64,000 nt of DNA from Haematobacter genomosp. 1 (GTDB lineage Bacteria; Pseudomonadota; Alphaproteobacteria; Rhodobacterales; Rhodobacteraceae). The first letter of the stretch is position 1. Each line of letters opens with the position of its first letter. The notes beneath the pieces are model-generated. The model saw only the letters and a program-made list of their open reading frames with translations. It was not told where the DNA came from and made no database searches. Below, piece after piece: positions 61,259-64,000 of the stretch. The DNA is taken from the NCBI RefSeq assembly GCF_002196855.1, contig NZ_NIPW01000027.1, positions 62,001-126,000 on the forward strand, given 5' to 3'. The translations under genes were made by a program, and so were the position numbers.

Positions 61259-62302
61259 ATGAAACTCTCCCATGCCGTCCTTGGCGTGACCTTCGCGTTC
61301 GCCCTGCCGCTTTCCGCCGAGGCCGCAACCTTCGACGCCCGGTTCGACACGCTGACCGGGGCCGCGCCCGCGGTGATCGCCCACCGGGGCGCCCCCGCCT
61401 ATCTTTCCGAGAATACGCTGGCCGGAACGGAGCTTTCCGTCCGCCAGGGCGCCGACTGGATCGAGAACGACGTGCAGCCTACCAAGGACGGCGTCCTCGT
61501 CGTCATGCATGACGGCACGCTGGAGCGGACCACCAATGTGGAGACGCTGTTCGCGCCCCGGAACGGCGGCTACAATGTCGCCGACTTCACGCTGGAGGAA
61601 ATCCGCACGCTGACGGTGGATTCCCAGAGCCACGACTATCCCGGCTTCACGCCGTCCAGCGAAAACCCCTTCCGCGTGCCGACCTTTGCAGAGCAGCTCG
61701 ACGCGCTGACCGAATACAACGCCACCTATGGCACGAATGTCGGCATCGTGGCGGAGCTGAAATACGGCTATGATCCGGTGTCGAACCAGAAGGCGATCGA
61801 CACGCTGATCGCCCATGGCTACGACACGCCGGACAAGGCGATCCTGCAATCCTTCAGCCATGAGAATGTCCACGATGCCGCGGGCAAGCTGGCGGAGATG
61901 GGCCTGACGCTGCCGGTCTCGCAGCTTGGGGGCGCGGCGCTGGGGCTGGACGGGCAGTTCTACATCGACGGCAAGATCACTCTCGCCGGGCTTGCCACCT
62001 ATGCCGATGCCCTGTCGCTGACCTCCGGCAGCATCACGGAGGAGTTGATCGCCGCCGCCCATGACCTTGGCCTGCCGGTCTATGCCTGGACGTTCCGCCC
62101 CGCCGATCTGAACACGGCCTTTGCCCAGATGGCGCAGGTCATCGAATGGGGGATCGACGGCATCATCACCGACAATCCCGACTATGCAGTGGCCGTTGTG
62201 GCGAGCTATGAGGTCGCCCCCGTGCCGCTGCCGGCCGCCCTGCCGCTGGTACTGGCCGGGATCGGCGCCCTCGGGCTGGTTGCACGCCGCAAGCGGGCCT
62301 GA
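61259..62302 (+). CDS. glycerophosphodiester phosphodiesterase with VPLPA-type sorting tail
   Basis: The 347-residue protein has a Sec signal (MKLSHAVLGVTFAFALPLSAEA), a GDPD barrel with VIAHRGAPAYLSENTLAG, WIENDVQPTKDGVLVVMHDGTLERTT (catalytic His/Glu/Asp) and IVAELKYGYD, and ends VPLPAALPLVLAGIGALGL followed by ARRKRA. This end is a VPLPA-type C-terminal sorting signal (motif, helix, basic tail), so it is probably processed by an exosortase-like system and kept at the cell surface. It breaks down glycerophosphodiesters. The second of two adjacent ATGs is used for ribosome spacing (AGAGG). Confidence 0.9.
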   Translation: MKLSHAVLGVTFAFALPLSAEAATFDARFDTLTGAAPAVIAHRGAPAYLSENTLAGTELSVRQGADWIENDVQPTKDGVLVVMHDGTLERTTNVETLFAPRNGGYNVADFTLEEIRTLTVDSQSHDYPGFTPSSENPFRVPTFAEQLDALTEYNATYGTNVGIVAELKYGYDPVSNQKAIDTLIAHGYDTPDKAILQSFSHENVHDAAGKLAEMGLTLPVSQLGGAALGLDGQFYIDGKITLAGLATYADALSLTSGSITEELIAAAHDLGLPVYAWTFRPADLNTAFAQMAQVIEWGIDGIITDNPDYAVAVVASYEVAPVPLPAALPLVLAGIGALGLVARRKRA

Positions 62303-62348
62303 CCCGTAAAGCCGCCTTGCGGATCCCAGGGCGGCGCAGGACACTGAC

Positions 62349-62376
62349 GGCCCCGGCGGCGAGTCGCTCCGGGGCC
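62349..62376 (+). terminator. hairpin after the phosphodiesterase gene
   Basis: GGCCCCGG (62349-62356) pairs with CCGGGGCC (62369-62376), followed by TTCC. It lies 46 bases past the stop and 46 before the next gene. Confidence 0.6.
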
Positions 62377-62422
62377 TTCCCATGCCGCCCGCGCGCCGCG
62401 CGGGCCGAAAGTCGATGGCCCG

Positions 62423-63280
62423 ATGATCGTCCGAGACAGACCCAGCGCGCTCCGCCTGTTCTTCGTGATGAAAGGCTCCATCGTTCAGCGTATCTGGCCG
62501 CAGCTTCTCAGCGTGGCGCTGCTTTCCGCCTTCATCGTCGCGGCGCACCGATGGCTGCCAGGCTGGGTGCCGGGGATGAACCCCGCACCCTTTGCGCTGA
62601 TCGGGATCTCGCTGTCCATCTTCCTCGGCTTCCGCAACGGGGCGAGCTATGACCGCTGGTGGGAGGCCCGCAAGCTCTGGGGCCAGATCATCCAGACGGC
62701 GCGCGACATCGCCCGCCAGACCGCGATCCTGACCGAAACCGCCCCGGAGGCGCGGAGGGACATCCTGCACGCGGTCATCGGCTTCGCCCATGCCGGCGCG
62801 CGCGGCCTGCGGGGCGAGACGCCCGACCCCTCGGCGGACGCGCTGCTGACACGCGCCGCGCTCACCGTGGCGGGCCTGCTCCGGGCGGGGGCGCTGGAGC
62901 CGGTGGAGGCGCTCGCGCTCAACGAAAGCCTCGGGCGGTTGTCGCAGGGCATGGTCGGCTGCGAGCGGCTGGCCAACACGCCGCTGCCCTTCGCCTATGC
63001 GCTGCTCCTCCATCGGACAGCCTATATCTTCTGCTTCCTGCTGCCCTTCGGTTTCGCTGACAGCCTTGGCTGGGCCACGCCGCTGGCGGTGGCGCTCATG
63101 GCCTATACGTTCTTCGGGCTGGACGCGCTGGCGGATGAGCTGGAGGAACCGTTCGGCCTGATGCCCAACGATCTGCCCATCGCCTCCTACGCCACGGGGA
63201 TCGAGATCACGCTCCGCCGCGAACTGGGAGAGACTGAACTGCCCCCCGCCCCCCGCCCAGATGACTACGTGCTCACCTGA
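62423..63280 (+). CDS. bestrophin-like anion channel family protein
   Basis: The 285-residue membrane protein resembles the bestrophin/UPF0187 (YneE) family: MNPAPFALIGISLSIFLGFRNGASYDRWWEARKLWGQIIQTARDIARQ (the family signature FRxxxxYxRWWEARxxWG), QGMVGCERLANTPLPFAYALLLHRTAYIFCFLLPFGF and GLDALADELEEPFGLMPNDLP (the acidic cluster). Bacterial members form pentameric anion or cation channels in the inner membrane. ATG 62423 is consistent with the family N-terminus. Confidence 0.9.
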   Translation: MIVRDRPSALRLFFVMKGSIVQRIWPQLLSVALLSAFIVAAHRWLPGWVPGMNPAPFALIGISLSIFLGFRNGASYDRWWEARKLWGQIIQTARDIARQTAILTETAPEARRDILHAVIGFAHAGARGLRGETPDPSADALLTRAALTVAGLLRAGALEPVEALALNESLGRLSQGMVGCERLANTPLPFAYALLLHRTAYIFCFLLPFGFADSLGWATPLAVALMAYTFFGLDALADELEEPFGLMPNDLPIASYATGIEITLRRELGETELPPAPRPDDYVLT

Positions 63281-63539
63281 CGGGTGAGCGGCGCCGAGGC
63301 CGGCAGAGAATTTTCACTGGTGGACGGCCGGGAAAGAGAACGCCATCGCTGCGGGGCGCAAAACCTTGGAATTCGCCCGAGGGGCCGCCTGCGCTAGACT
63401 GCGCGCCATCCGCAGCCCTGGGAGCATGGCATGACCCGTCGTTCGCCGCAGCGTCCGTTTCCGTCTCGCCTTCGGCGCGGCCTCCGTATAGAAATGCTAT
63501 GGACGAACGCGGCGGAATACCGCCTTTCGGGGGGGTCCC

Positions 63540-64000
63540 ATGCTGACGATGAAGGGCAAGTACGGGCTGAAAGCGCTCATCAACCTCGCGGGTCGGCCCA
63601 AGGGGGAGCTGGCGCAGTCTGTGGAGATCGCGGAGGCCGAGGGGGTCTCCAAGAAGTTCCTGGACACCATCCTGGGCGAGTTGCGCAACGCGGGCTTCGT
63701 CGCCACACGCAAGGGGCGGAACGGCGGCTACATGCTGGCCCGCCCGGCGGAGCAGTTGATGGCCGGGCATGTGCTGCGCGTGCTGGAAGGCCCCCTCTCC
63801 CCCATCCCCTGCGCGAGCCGGACGGCCTATGTGCGCTGCAACGACTGCCCGGACGAGACGCGCTGCGCCGTGCGCCTGACCATGCTGGAGGTGCGGGAGG
63901 CGATCGTCGGTGTGCTGGACAGCAAGTCCATCGCCGATCTGCGCGCCATGGGAGGGCTGTCTCTCCCCGCGGAGGAAGAGGACGACACCGCCCTCAGGGT
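63540..64000 (+). CDS. Rrf2-family regulator (3' end outside window)
   Basis: At least 153 residues are present with no stop before the edge. MLTMKGKYGLKALINLA opens the winged helix, followed by SVEIAEAEGVSKKFLDTILGELRNAGFVATRKGRNGGYMLARP, the standard Rrf2 DNA-binding pattern. A cysteine cluster (PCASRTAYVRCNDCPDETRC: Cys-x8-Cys-x2-Cys-x5-Cys) could bind an Fe-S cluster, as in IscR, NsrR or RirA, although the spacing differs. GGGGGGTCCC before the ATG gives a ribosome site. The target genes lie outside the window. Confidence 0.9.
   Translation, partial: MLTMKGKYGLKALINLAGRPKGELAQSVEIAEAEGVSKKFLDTILGELRNAGFVATRKGRNGGYMLARPAEQLMAGHVLRVLEGPLSPIPCASRTAYVRCNDCPDETRCAVRLTMLEVREAIVGVLDSKSIADLRAMGGLSLPAEEEDDTALR

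Noticed and set aside
63488-63500. ATAG-AAATG-CTAT palindrome before the Rrf2 gene
   Set aside because: The arms are only four bases long with a 5-base spacer. It does not match the OxyR spacing or a known Rrf2 site well enough.
1-64000. tRNA, rRNA, CRISPR or prophage genes
   Set aside because: I looked for T-arm words, regular spaced repeats, integrases and transposases on both strands by eye and found none that hold up.

Overview
The window is GC-rich, with tightly packed, often overlapping operons of typical alphaproteobacterial style. The gene content (Mrp antiporter, EfeUOB iron uptake, ssu sulfonate genes, a multi-gene CoA-thioester operon, a surface protein ending in a VPLPA-type sorting tail) suggests a member of Rhodobacterales/Paracoccaceae. 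That placement is inference from gene families and style, not from a marker gene. I saw no rRNA, tRNA, CRISPR array, insertion sequence transposase or phage gene.

Layout. 1-1.9 kb: a DoxX fragment, a small secreted Cys protein and a PepSY-like periplasmic protein. 2-7.5 kb: a complete seven-gene mrpABCDEFG Na+/H+ antiporter operon, divergent from an OxyR-like regulator with its own ATAG-N7-CTAT palindrome. 8.5-11.2 kb: a bile-acid/Na+ symporter-like carrier and a gamma-glutamyltransferase. 12.3-16.5 kb: the ferrous-iron operon efeU-efeO-efeB plus a second imelysin-type protein. 16.7-18.2 kb: a Pho-box-controlled alkaline phosphatase. 18.6-22.3 kb: ssuADCB for alkanesulfonates, followed by a flavin monooxygenase and a LysR regulator. 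25-28.8 kb: a four-gene operon gntR-SDR-kinase-PLP phospho-lyase resembling the hydroxylysine kinase/phospholyase pair of animals, with the same palindrome at two places in it. 28.9-29.8 kb: a Xre/ParS-RES toxin-antitoxin pair. 29.8-33.1 kb: a uracil/xanthine permease, a free-standing AlaX-like editing protein, a 42-residue ORF and a nitroreductase.

33.2-56.5 kb is the main feature: an acyl-CoA catabolic island of two long minus-strand operons plus three plus-strand genes. Operon A (44.9 to 33.2 kb) runs acyl-CoA ligase, 3-hydroxyacyl-CoA dehydrogenase, enoyl-CoA hydratase, ACAD11-like dehydrogenase, two SDRs, thiolase, a two-subunit acyl-CoA dehydrogenase and an uncharacterised membrane protein. 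Operon B (54.6 to 48.6 kb) runs MaoC hydratase, nitronate monooxygenase-like protein, histidine phosphatase, thioesterase and two AMP-ligases. Between them lie an aminoglycoside-phosphotransferase-fold kinase matching the N-terminal half of human ACAD10/ACAD11, a TetR regulator and another hydratase. Five copies of a palindrome, CCTGACA-N2-TGTMAGG, sit at the heads of these transcription units, so a single TetR regulon is likely. Kinase plus ACAD11-like dehydrogenase suggests that gamma-hydroxy fatty acids are handled through a phosphorylated acyl-CoA, as in levulinate catabolism.

56.9-64 kb: a hypothetical protein, a HisC-type aminotransferase, a BaiN-type flavoprotein, a glycerophosphodiester phosphodiesterase with a C-terminal sorting signal, a bestrophin-like channel and the start of an Rrf2 regulator.

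A family of about 120-180 bp non-coding repeats with inverted ends (AACAGGCTGCTG ... CAGCAGCCTGTT) occurs seven times, always between genes and twice as adjoining pairs. It looks like a miniature inverted-repeat element and fills much of the long intergenic stretches.
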